64,000 nt of DNA from UBA7330 sp965243485 (GTDB lineage: Bacteria; Bacteroidota; Bacteroidia; Cytophagales; Cyclobacteriaceae), in contig CBDEVP010000001.1 of assembly GCA_965243485.1 (NCBI GenBank), positions 4,030,001 to 4,094,000 of the forward strand. The letters run 5' to 3'. Below the pieces are notes generated by a model that had not been told where the DNA came from, ran no database searches, and saw nothing but the letters and a program-made list of their open reading frames with translations. The position numbers and the translations under genes were made by a program. Positions 46,017 to 54,202 of this stretch are shown one piece after another. How positions within the stretch are numbered: the stretch's first letter is position 1; the number at the start of each line of letters is the position of its first letter.

Positions 46017-47885
46017 TTATTCGTTGACTGACATCAACTCCAGAAGCTGTTCCAGTTTCCCTTCCATGGCGGTGATTCTTAAATCCTGGTCCTGATTGGT
46101 CCTTTCCTGATGACTCAGATCAGTTTTCATATTTTCTATGATCTGTTGTTGTTCCTTGATGGCTTCCAGCAGGATGGGAATAAGACCTTGGTAATCAACA
46201 CCGTAATAACCGTCCGGACGTGTCAAAAGTAGGTTAGGAATCACTTCCTTGATCTCTTGCGCCATGACCCCTGTCTTTAATTCTTTATTCAATGAATCAG
46301 ATTTCAGATAATAATTGTATCCATTGAGTTGCATGATTTTTTCCAAAGAATTATCCAGGTGTGTGATTTCTTTTTTGAGGCGCCTATCACTTAAGACCAC
46401 AGTAACAGATGTGGCACTTAGAAACCTACCTTTGGAGTCAAAAGTGATTGACCTGATAGCTGTAGATGCGCCTCCATCGTACGTAATGCCTCCCGGATAC
46501 AGTTCCTCCATTTGTAGTTGGTTGGTATTGAAGTTCATTCCTGAATTTGCTGCCAGGTCTACAGAAAGCGGAATACCAGCACCTCCGGCTATCCCATCAC
46601 CTGCAATTGAATTGGCCAGGTCAGTCTCAGTAATGCTTAAATCAGTGATTTCATTGGAACCCACTGTATTGAGTTGAGCAAGAGCACCCAATGGACTCCA
46701 TAAACTCACAGAACCATCCGTGGTAAGGTAACTACCGGCGTTTCCAGCCAGTGCGGGCAATGAAAAAGTACTCAGATCGACTGTTAAGGGAGCAACGCCA
46801 TCTGCTTCCAGGGAAAGATTGATCGTACTTCCGGTCAGGTCAAACTGATCGATGATCTGATCATCCGTGTTATCAAGGAAAGCGCTTAAATCAACTGTTG
46901 TGGCATCATCGCTCAGAGTCAGGATGTTTCCAGCCAGCGAGAGGTCCTGAAATTCATTTCCTATCACATTGTCCGCATCGTCCAGGCTGGGTACATCGAC
47001 GATAAAATTGGGATAGCCACCACCAATGGTTACATTGGTTGATCCTGCTGACAGATTTACCACCTGATCCGGAAGACTGTTAGTCACATTGAAATCCTGC
47101 CCCGTCTGTGTCACCGTGATACCGGGGCCTCCGGATATGGTCTGAATCTCATTTAGAGGGTCAGCATCCGCATCATCAACATTTGGGACATCAAGGATAA
47201 AGTTGGGATAAGTACCTGAAATTGCGAGATTTCCACTACCACCGTCTGTAATATTGACCACCACGTCGGGCAAAGTATTGGTTACATTAAAATCCTGACC
47301 TGACTGGGTCACATTGATACCGGTCCCACCGGAAACGGTTTGATTTTCATTGGTAGGGTCCGGATCGGCATCATCGATCAGGGAGCTGAGATCCACGCTG
47401 TTTCCATTGGAAATGTCCAGGATGCTACCGGCTAAATTTAACGTTTGTGCACCTGCCGGATTGGCTGGTACCCAATTGGCGCCATCCCACTGAAGTATTT
47501 GACCCGCAACCGGAACACCTTCTCCAATGTTGATGGAGCCTCCGTTAGTAAGTGAAATTGTATTGCCGGATTTTGAGAAAGTCTGAACCAAAGCAACCCA
47601 TTGCGAATTTTGCCAGAAATAAATATGAGCCTCATCCTGATCAAAGACCAGTAGCCCGTTTTCGTTTGCGCTCATTACTGAAGTCAGCGCATTCCTCTGC
47701 AACGTGGTCAGGCTGGGTATTAACAGCCCTTGATCTCCATTGGGTGCCACGAGATGCAAAACGGCAAACGGACTGGGATTTTCAGTGTTGATACCTGCCG
47801 AATAATCCTGGGCATATGTGCTGAAAAAGATTGAGATGAGCACGACGAAGGAATGAAAAGCTCTTAGGGTAGATTGTGAAGTCAT
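46017..47885 (-). CDS. Secreted repeat protein with C-terminal S74 (tail-fibre chaperone) domain
   Basis: A 622-residue exported protein (signal peptide ending TYAQ). The middle holds at least three near-identical units of about 65 residues, each with QDFNVTN-LPD-VVN-L and YPNF-I-DVP-DDAD stretches. The C-terminus is an intramolecular chaperone of the peptidase S74 type (LSDRRLKKEI, ELKTGVMAQEI, VDYQGLIPILLEAI) followed by a coiled coil. Such a domain folds trimers and is often cut off by itself. The gene is in no phage cluster, so this is a chromosomal surface or fibre protein rather than a phage tail fibre. Adjacent repeat copies suggest possible expansion. Confidence 0.82.
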   Translation of the reverse strand: MTSQSTLRAFHSFVVLISIFFSTYAQDYSAGINTENPSPFAVLHLVAPNGDQGLLIPSLTTLQRNALTSVMSANENGLLVFDQDEAHIYFWQNSQWVALVQTFSKSGNTISLTNGGSINIGEGVPVAGQILQWDGANWVPANPAGAQTLNLAGSILDISNGNSVDLSSLIDDADPDPTNENQTVSGGTGINVTQSGQDFNVTNTLPDVVVNITDGGSGNLAISGTYPNFILDVPNVDDADADPLNEIQTISGGPGITVTQTGQDFNVTNSLPDQVVNLSAGSTNVTIGGGYPNFIVDVPSLDDADNVIGNEFQDLSLAGNILTLSDDATTVDLSAFLDNTDDQIIDQFDLTGSTINLSLEADGVAPLTVDLSTFSLPALAGNAGSYLTTDGSVSLWSPLGALAQLNTVGSNEITDLSITETDLANSIAGDGIAGGAGIPLSVDLAANSGMNFNTNQLQMEELYPGGITYDGGASTAIRSITFDSKGRFLSATSVTVVLSDRRLKKEITHLDNSLEKIMQLNGYNYYLKSDSLNKELKTGVMAQEIKEVIPNLLLTRPDGYYGVDYQGLIPILLEAIKEQQQIIENMKTDLSHQERTNQDQDLRITAMEGKLEQLLELMSVNE

Positions 47886-48029
47886 CTAAAGAAGAATTTG
47901 TATAAAAAGGTAAACCAAATAATTTATTGAGTCTATTCCAATTAAGTTTCAATCTCGATAGCTGGAAGATATAAAATACAAGTAAATCTTTGTATTGTGC
48001 AATTATAACGGATAATAGGGAATCTTGTT

Positions 48030-49595
48030 TTATCTGGATCTGATAAATTCAGGTGCTCTTCTGAACATCGTGGCCTGTTCATATCCATAAGCAATCTCAA
48101 TCAAAGTAGACTCGCTCCATGCTCTGCCAAAAAATGAAATACCTACCGGTAATTCATCCACAAATCCCATAGGAACAGTGATGTTTGGATAGCCCGCAAC
48201 TGCTGCAAACCTTGAACTTCCGAGCTGAAAATGATCTCCATTGACCAGGTCGGTTTTCCAGGCAGGACTTCCGGTCGGGGCAACAATAGCGTCCAGATTA
48301 TGAAGGTCCATGACCCGATCGATGCCTTCATCCTGACTGTACTTTCGCGCTCTTTCCAGTGCTTCAAGATATTCCGGGGAGTCCAGGTCTCCCTTTTCCG
48401 CGGCCATCTCCAGATACTGCTGATTGTAATATTTCAATTCGATGGAATCTTTCCGGTTAAATTCGATCAGCGCTTCGATATTTTTCACGGGAGCATGCGA
48501 TCCCAGGGAGGCAAAATATTTGTTCAAACCATCTTTATACTCATACAAAAAGATCTGAAGTTCGGCATTTCCCATGGACGTCGTAGAGATCTCATCCAGC
48601 TCGATGATTTCAGCTCCGTTTTCTTTCAATGTTTCTATCGCCCGCATCATCAGTGTGTCCACCTTGAAATGAGCGCCCATCGGTCCTTTGTAGAATCCGA
48701 TTTTCTTTCCTTTCAGGCCATCGGCATTTAAATACGGCGTGTAATCGGTTAAAGAATGACCCTCGCTTTTGAGGGTTTTGGCATCAGAAGGATCCACTCC
48801 GGTCAATACCCCTAAACAAATGGCTGCGTCCTTCACGGTTCGGGCCATAGGGCCGGGTGTATCCTGGGTAAATGAGATCGGAATTACTCCCGATCTGCTG
48901 ATTAGTCCAACCGTGGGTTTGATACCGACAATTCCGTTGGCATGGGAGGGGCATACAATGGATCCGTCTGTTTCTGTCCCAATGGCCAAAACAGTGAGGT
49001 TTGCACTGACGGATACCCCCGAACCCGAACTGGATCCACAGGGATTTCGGTCAAGGACATAGGGGTTTTTTGTTTGTCCGCCCACGCCGCTCCATCCGCT
49101 GGAGGAGAGCTCCCCACGGAAATTGGCCCATTCGCTCAGGTTTGCTTTTCCGAGGATCACTGCGCCGCTTTCCCGCAGCTTTCTGGCTACAAAACTATCC
49201 TGGAGCGGATGAGAACCCATCAATGCCTTTGATCCCGCTGTGGTTTCCATCTGATCATGGGTGTCTATATTGTCTTTTAGGATCACAGGAATACCGTGTA
49301 AAGGCCCAGCGATCTGCCCTTCAGCCATTTGCTGATCCAATTGTCTGGCAATTTCTAGGGCCTCCGGATTTACCTGAATGATGGAGTTGAGAGCTGGTCC
49401 GTGCTTATCGATTTCCTCAATGCGCGTCAGGTAGTAAGAAACCACCTGTTCGATAGTAAAAGCATTGTTATCGTAGCCAGTCCTGATCTTATCAATGTCA
49501 TATTCGATGAGATTCAGTGAATCGGAAGTTTGCAAGGCATCTTTACAACCCCACAGGATGGAAAAAGCAAGAATAAAGATCAGGATGAATTTCAT
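48030..49595 (-). CDS. Amidase-signature lipoprotein
   Basis: A 521-residue amidase-family hydrolase with lipobox (ILWGC). The Ser-cisSer-Lys triad is visible: lysine in HGIPVILKDNID, the cis-serine in CGSSSGSGV and the nucleophile in TDGSIVCPSHANGIVG. The substrate cannot be read; family members cut amides such as peptide amides, fatty-acid amides or Glu-tRNA. The lipid anchor and periplasmic placement argue against a GatA role. Confidence 0.85.
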   Translation of the reverse strand: MKFILIFILAFSILWGCKDALQTSDSLNLIEYDIDKIRTGYDNNAFTIEQVVSYYLTRIEEIDKHGPALNSIIQVNPEALEIARQLDQQMAEGQIAGPLHGIPVILKDNIDTHDQMETTAGSKALMGSHPLQDSFVARKLRESGAVILGKANLSEWANFRGELSSSGWSGVGGQTKNPYVLDRNPCGSSSGSGVSVSANLTVLAIGTETDGSIVCPSHANGIVGIKPTVGLISRSGVIPISFTQDTPGPMARTVKDAAICLGVLTGVDPSDAKTLKSEGHSLTDYTPYLNADGLKGKKIGFYKGPMGAHFKVDTLMMRAIETLKENGAEIIELDEISTTSMGNAELQIFLYEYKDGLNKYFASLGSHAPVKNIEALIEFNRKDSIELKYYNQQYLEMAAEKGDLDSPEYLEALERARKYSQDEGIDRVMDLHNLDAIVAPTGSPAWKTDLVNGDHFQLGSSRFAAVAGYPNITVPMGFVDELPVGISFFGRAWSESTLIEIAYGYEQATMFRRAPEFIRSR

Positions 49596-49680
49596 TGGTT
49601 GTCTGAAAATAATTAAATAACTGGGAAAATCGGCAGGTTCCCATGATTTCTAATCGCTTCAAAGTAATATTGCGGCACTT

Positions 49681-50313
49681 ATGGTTGATCTGTCAAAAAT
49701 TGACACCATCATCTTTGATCTGGGAGGTGTGATTGTGGACCTGAATCCGGATGGTGTCATTCGCAAACTGTCCGAATATGTAGATGTGTCGCCTTCAGAT
49801 GAAATGAGAGAGCTCATCGTCAATTCGCCTGTGCTTATCCAGTATGAAACAGGAAAAACATCCGAGGAGCAATTTTTGTTGGAAATGAATGAATTGCTCA
49901 AAGGAAATATGAGTATGCAGGACTTTGAGGAAGCGTGGAATCTGATGCTTGGGGATATACCTTCAAAGCGGCTTCAGCTAATGAAAGACCTGGGTAATCG
50001 CTTTCAGACGATGATCCTCAGCAATACGAATGGTATTCATGAGCGGAAATTTAATGAGATGGTGAATGAGCAAACGGGTGAGGAAGGGATGCATAGTTTT
50101 GTGCACTTGGCCCATTACTCTCACAAGATCGGATACCGGAAGCCGGAGGCCATCTGCTACGAATATGTGATTGATAAAGGTCAGCTGAACCCGGAACGAA
50201 CACTGTTTCTGGATGATAATGTAAAAAATATCTCAGGTGCCAGGGAGTTGGGGATTAAAGCTGTCCAGGTAAAGTATCCTGATCAGATCTTTGAAATCGT
50301 GGGGAATGGATAA
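49681..50313 (+). CDS. HAD-family hydrolase (YihX-like)
   Basis: A 210-residue haloacid-dehalogenase-type phosphatase. The nucleophile motif is FDLGGVIVD, where the second aspartate of DxD is a glycine, as in the YihX / epoxide-hydrolase-like subfamily. Motif II is ILSNTNG, motif III KPEAICYEYVI, and motif IV LFLDDNVKN. Likely acts on a sugar phosphate; YihX in E. coli hydrolyses glucose 1-phosphate. It is divergent from the amidase and overlaps the protease gene by eight bases. Confidence 0.83.
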   Translation: MVDLSKIDTIIFDLGGVIVDLNPDGVIRKLSEYVDVSPSDEMRELIVNSPVLIQYETGKTSEEQFLLEMNELLKGNMSMQDFEEAWNLMLGDIPSKRLQLMKDLGNRFQTMILSNTNGIHERKFNEMVNEQTGEEGMHSFVHLAHYSHKIGYRKPEAICYEYVIDKGQLNPERTLFLDDNVKNISGARELGIKAVQVKYPDQIFEIVGNG

Positions 50314-51469
50314 AAAACAAAAAACACTGCTGATCCAGGTAGGTTTGTTTATTCTGACCATTGTCACGACGACCCTGGCCGGAGCGGAGTGGATTTATGG
50401 GAGATTCCTATTCTTTACTGAGGAGACCATGAGATGGAGTGACTTTACGGCAGGTTTCTCTTTTTCCTTACCATTGTTGCTGATCCTGACCTGTCATGAG
50501 TTTGGGCATTACTTTACGGCCAGGTATCATAAGATCAAAGTCACGCTTCCTTATTACCTGCCACTTTGGCTGGGCATCATCGGTTCATTGTCGCTGGGCA
50601 CGATGGGTGCATTTATTCGCATCAAGGAGCACATCACCAATCGTAAAAAGTACTTTGACGTGGGTGTATCAGGTCCTGTAGCCGGGTTTATTGTTGCCAT
50701 ATTCTTCATCTGGTACGGATTTACCCATCTGCCTGATCCTTCTTTTATTTATGAGATCCATCCTGAGTATGAAACCGTAGGCTGGGAAAATATTGAGCAG
50801 GCTAATAAAGAGCTGGAAGGAATGACCATGAAACTGGGGGATAACCTGATCTTTTGGTTTTTCCGGACGTATGTGGCGGACCAGGACCGCGTACCTCCCA
50901 CAAGTGAGATGTATCACTACCCGTTGCTGATGGCCGGGTATATTGCCCTGCTGTTTACTGCTTTGAATCTCCTGCCGATTGGGCAGCTGGATGGAGGTCA
51001 CATCACCTATGGTCTGTTCGGTAAAAAGTACCATGGCCTCATTGCCAGGGTTTTGTTTACCGCTTTCATCTTTTATGCCGGCCTGGGGCTTATTTCCGTG
51101 CGAAGTCTGCAGGATACTTCTCTGGCGGCAGTGGGAGAGTTTGCGTTGTATCTGGCCTTGTACATTTACTTCCTCTATGCGAGTTCTTTTTCAATGTTTA
51201 AGCGAAAGCAGGATCGTTGGTTTTTTGCGGTGATAGTCATGGCTATTCAATTTATGTTGTCATCCTTTTTCCAGCTGGAAGGCTACAGCGGGTGGCTGGT
51301 TTTTGCTTTTTTGGTAGGCCGCATACTTGGGATTGATCATCCAAGGACAGCTGAAAATGAGGAGCTGGACCCCGGAAGGAAACTGATTGGCTGGATAGCA
51401 TTGATCATTTTTGTGATCTCTTTCAGTCCCAGACCACTGATACTGGAGATTCCGGAAGGAATGTTTTAA
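50306..51469 (+). CDS. Site-2 protease family metalloprotease (M50)
   Basis: A 387-residue intramembrane protease. The zinc motif HEFGH is at residues 64-68 within a membrane helix, and the second metal-site signature LLPIGQLDGGH is about 230-240. About eight hydrophobic helices surround them. The ATG at 50306 is chosen over an upstream TTG because it matches a short cytoplasmic start. Family members cut membrane-bound regulators such as anti-sigma factors. Its stop overlaps that of the convergent T9SS protein by four bases. Confidence 0.85.
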   Translation: MDKKQKTLLIQVGLFILTIVTTTLAGAEWIYGRFLFFTEETMRWSDFTAGFSFSLPLLLILTCHEFGHYFTARYHKIKVTLPYYLPLWLGIIGSLSLGTMGAFIRIKEHITNRKKYFDVGVSGPVAGFIVAIFFIWYGFTHLPDPSFIYEIHPEYETVGWENIEQANKELEGMTMKLGDNLIFWFFRTYVADQDRVPPTSEMYHYPLLMAGYIALLFTALNLLPIGQLDGGHITYGLFGKKYHGLIARVLFTAFIFYAGLGLISVRSLQDTSLAAVGEFALYLALYIYFLYASSFSMFKRKQDRWFFAVIVMAIQFMLSSFFQLEGYSGWLVFAFLVGRILGIDHPRTAENEELDPGRKLIGWIALIIFVISFSPRPLILEIPEGMF

Positions 51470-53295
51470 CGGGATAGTATCACTTTTCTTGAAACAAAAT
51501 GCTCCCCTCTGCGCATTTTCAAAATATAAATACCATTGGGGAATTCACTCAAATTGATCCCTGGCGAATGATCCAATCTTTTAAGAAGACTCCCCGAAAG
51601 ATCATAGATGGCAGCTTCATCAAATTCAGGTACATGTATGATGCCATTGGTTGGATTCGGATAGATGGAGATTTCTCCCGAATACTTTGGTGTGGAAAGA
51701 ATAAACTCTGACCCATCGATAAAAACCGGACGGATCATCAGTGCACCGGACACTTCATCATTCTGTATCCATTCCTGATCCACATTGTAAAAGATGAAAT
51801 CACTGGCAGCCAGATTGTTTCTATCCAGTCCTACACCAATGAGGAAGTTGGTGTTATTTTCATAGCCAATGTAAAAAGTATCTCTGACGATCAGGGGTGT
51901 GTTGAGCTTCACCCTGGTGAATGTGTTAGCCTCGGCAGGCAGCTGTATGCTGTAGGGCTGAGACCTTGCAGGGTCCTCTGTCAGGCGGCTGTAAGCCACA
52001 ATGTTGACAGGCTTACCCGCCGGATTGTTGGGATTGATATCCGGAAAATGAAAATCGATATGGGTCAGGGTATCTTGTTCTGCTACGGTAAACATCACGA
52101 CCAGCTTACCTTTATCGACATTTACGCCGGCGCTGTATTCTGCAATCCCATCATCATAGGCATAGTAATTATGCAGGGTGTAGGTGTGCCGGATGGTATC
52201 ATTGACTTTTAAGTCAACCGGGAGAAAGACGGTATCGTCCTCCACCACCTCTTCAAAAAGGAATTTATCCCCTGTATTATAGTAATAGGTCGTTTCCAGG
52301 ACCTGTGAATCAAGGTTATTTATCGGTATGGCCGGGAAATCAGGACCACCCAACATCCTCTGCTCAAGCGGAAGCAGCGCTCCACCTCCTGCATTTCCCA
52401 ATGAGGCATTCACATAGGATTCGCCTGTTGTCAGGTTATTCAGGTTGTAATAATAATCCAGGGGGTGCGGAGTATTATCCAGGTTACTGGCCAGGATATT
52501 TTGAGGGCTGAGATAGGCTGCGGGATTCACAAAAAACTGGCTGGCCGGGACTTCGGCATAAGGTGCAAATAACAGGGAAGGGGGACTGGATAAACTTCTG
52601 TCGAAGTGAAAGATATCCGTTGATGACCTCAGTTTATTCAGGTATACATAGTCGATGTGCCAGGTGTCAAAGGGCCCTCCCCGGTTGATGATGGACCGGA
52701 ACCTGAACCTGAAATTCTGATGTAAATATTGATCACCGGAGACCTGTACAATGACCTGCTGAAAGTAGGTCTCACTTTTATCCAGGCCTCCGTTGGTACT
52801 CCAGACGGTCACCCAGGTAGAATCAACGCTATAAAATTCAAGGTTTAGGGAATCTTCGGGATCGGGAAGCTCACCATTGCCAAAGGCCTGCCAGAAAAAG
52901 CTCAGATAGACGGTATTCTTTTCGAAGGCCGTCAATTGCGACAGGTCTATCGGGTGGCTGACCAGGCTGTCCGCCGGACCGGGGAAGGAGCTATTGGGCC
53001 GATGGGCTCTGCCCTGCTGAGTGAGTCCGTCGAAGGTGGCGACTTTGTAGGTGGGAGGATTGATCCCATAAGTCTCATTGACAAAAATATCTTTACCTGT
53101 AGCCCACTTGTAAATATCCGGTTGATTGGAAGAGGTGGAAAAATCATCCCAAAACGGAAGTGTGAGAGTGGTGTCAACCTGGGTTTCCTCAATTCTGCCG
53201 GCAGTATGATACCGATTGTTTTCGAGTGACTGAACGACCAGCTGCGCTTCCAGTATAAAGGGAATGAATATAAGAAAGGTAAGCAGGTACCTCAT
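51466..53295 (-). CDS. T9SS cargo protein, function unknown
   Basis: A 609-residue exported protein with a signal peptide (ending LEAQ) and a C-terminal T9SS type A sorting domain: ISIYPNPTNGIIHVPEF, then YDLSGSLLKRL and FPNGIYILKM, ending RKVILSR. The body has beta-rich extracellular regions: YLSFFWQAFGNGELPDPEDS and the YAYDDGIAEY stretch often seen in secreted Cytophagales proteins. No catalytic motif seen. It is 6 bases from the PASTA gene upstream and probably in its transcript. Confidence 0.85.
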   Translation of the reverse strand: MRYLLTFLIFIPFILEAQLVVQSLENNRYHTAGRIEETQVDTTLTLPFWDDFSTSSNQPDIYKWATGKDIFVNETYGINPPTYKVATFDGLTQQGRAHRPNSSFPGPADSLVSHPIDLSQLTAFEKNTVYLSFFWQAFGNGELPDPEDSLNLEFYSVDSTWVTVWSTNGGLDKSETYFQQVIVQVSGDQYLHQNFRFRFRSIINRGGPFDTWHIDYVYLNKLRSSTDIFHFDRSLSSPPSLLFAPYAEVPASQFFVNPAAYLSPQNILASNLDNTPHPLDYYYNLNNLTTGESYVNASLGNAGGGALLPLEQRMLGGPDFPAIPINNLDSQVLETTYYYNTGDKFLFEEVVEDDTVFLPVDLKVNDTIRHTYTLHNYYAYDDGIAEYSAGVNVDKGKLVVMFTVAEQDTLTHIDFHFPDINPNNPAGKPVNIVAYSRLTEDPARSQPYSIQLPAEANTFTRVKLNTPLIVRDTFYIGYENNTNFLIGVGLDRNNLAASDFIFYNVDQEWIQNDEVSGALMIRPVFIDGSEFILSTPKYSGEISIYPNPTNGIIHVPEFDEAAIYDLSGSLLKRLDHSPGINLSEFPNGIYILKMRRGEHFVSRKVILSR

Positions 53296-53301
53296 AGATG
53301 A

Positions 53302-54150
53302 TCATTGATCCAATAATGTAGGATTGGCATTCAGTGAGTCAGGACTGTAGATCCAGATATCTACCTCCTGTCCGATTTTCATGTTGATCCCCGGACTGGG
53401 TCTTTGTCTGAAAACAGCACCGGGCGCAACCTGTTCCTGCTCGTACTCAAATGTTCCATCCTCTTTTTCCACTTCAATAACGGCAATTCCCGTTTTCTCG
53501 TGTGTGACATCACCAATCTTAAGCCCCGAACCAATGATAGCGAATTCTGCGCTTTCCTGATCAAGGAAGATCAGGTTTGGCGACTCGAGCGTTACCTGCC
53601 CGAGGCCGTCTCCAGCGACCAGGTCGATACTTGAACCTTTAGGTATCCTTTCTCCTTCAAGCACTTTCCTTCCATCAAGCTTTTGATCAAGCACATAGTT
53701 TAAGGCAATATCCGGCTGGTAGTCAATTTTCCCTAATCTGAGATCATATGTTTTCAGGATCAATTGTGCGTTTTTTACTGAACCCCCGACCAGTTTGGGC
53801 ATTCTTACCAAAGGTGGCTTTTCGGCATTCAGTGTGACATAGATCTTTCGGTCTTCCTTTACTTTTGCATTTGGCATGGGCAGCTGGCGTAGCACAGATA
53901 GGGGAGGAAGCTCAGCGGAAAATCCCGAATCCTCCGTGACCTCATACCGAAGCTGCCTTTCCCCCAAAAACTTGTCCAGATCTTCATAGGCCACACCCCT
54001 GACATCAGGCACCGTGAGTGTTTCTCCATGGTTGGTATTGAATGGAAGGTATATGTAAAAAAAGAATAAGACGAGCATCACACCTATGACCCCGATAAAG
54101 ATCAAATGTTTGATGATGTCGTACCAGCGCGTAGCTTTTAAGAATTTCAT
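53302..54150 (-). CDS. PASTA-domain membrane protein
   Basis: A 282-residue protein. A short basic N-terminus and one membrane helix (about residues 17-35) precede three PASTA-type repeats in the periplasm, of the form TVPDVRGVAYEDLDKFL and VRMPKLVGGSVKNAQLIL with a final region ending VDIWIYSP. PASTA domains sense peptidoglycan stems. No kinase or transpeptidase domain is attached. It follows the fused D-Ala-D-Ala ligase gene with a 52-base gap, the same neighbour pair as in many Bacteroidota, which supports a cell-wall role. Confidence 0.88.
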   Translation of the reverse strand: MKFLKATRWYDIIKHLIFIGVIGVMLVLFFFYIYLPFNTNHGETLTVPDVRGVAYEDLDKFLGERQLRYEVTEDSGFSAELPPLSVLRQLPMPNAKVKEDRKIYVTLNAEKPPLVRMPKLVGGSVKNAQLILKTYDLRLGKIDYQPDIALNYVLDQKLDGRKVLEGERIPKGSSIDLVAGDGLGQVTLESPNLIFLDQESAEFAIIGSGLKIGDVTHEKTGIAVIEVEKEDGTFEYEQEQVAPGAVFRQRPSPGINMKIGQEVDIWIYSPDSLNANPTLLDQ

Positions 54151-54202
54151 TTAATGATTGTTGTAAAACAAATTGGTCCCCAAATATAAACTCCCTTTTT
54201 CA

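Noticed and set aside
45895..46095. A 66-residue plus-strand ORF between the MutS-like gene and the S74 gene
   Set aside because: Runs into the opposite-strand S74 gene, has no recognisable domain, and the surrounding gap has only a weak hairpin. Treated as non-coding.
46017..47885. Prophage tail-fibre gene
   Set aside because: No capsid, terminase, integrase or other phage genes flank it, and the protein has a signal peptide.
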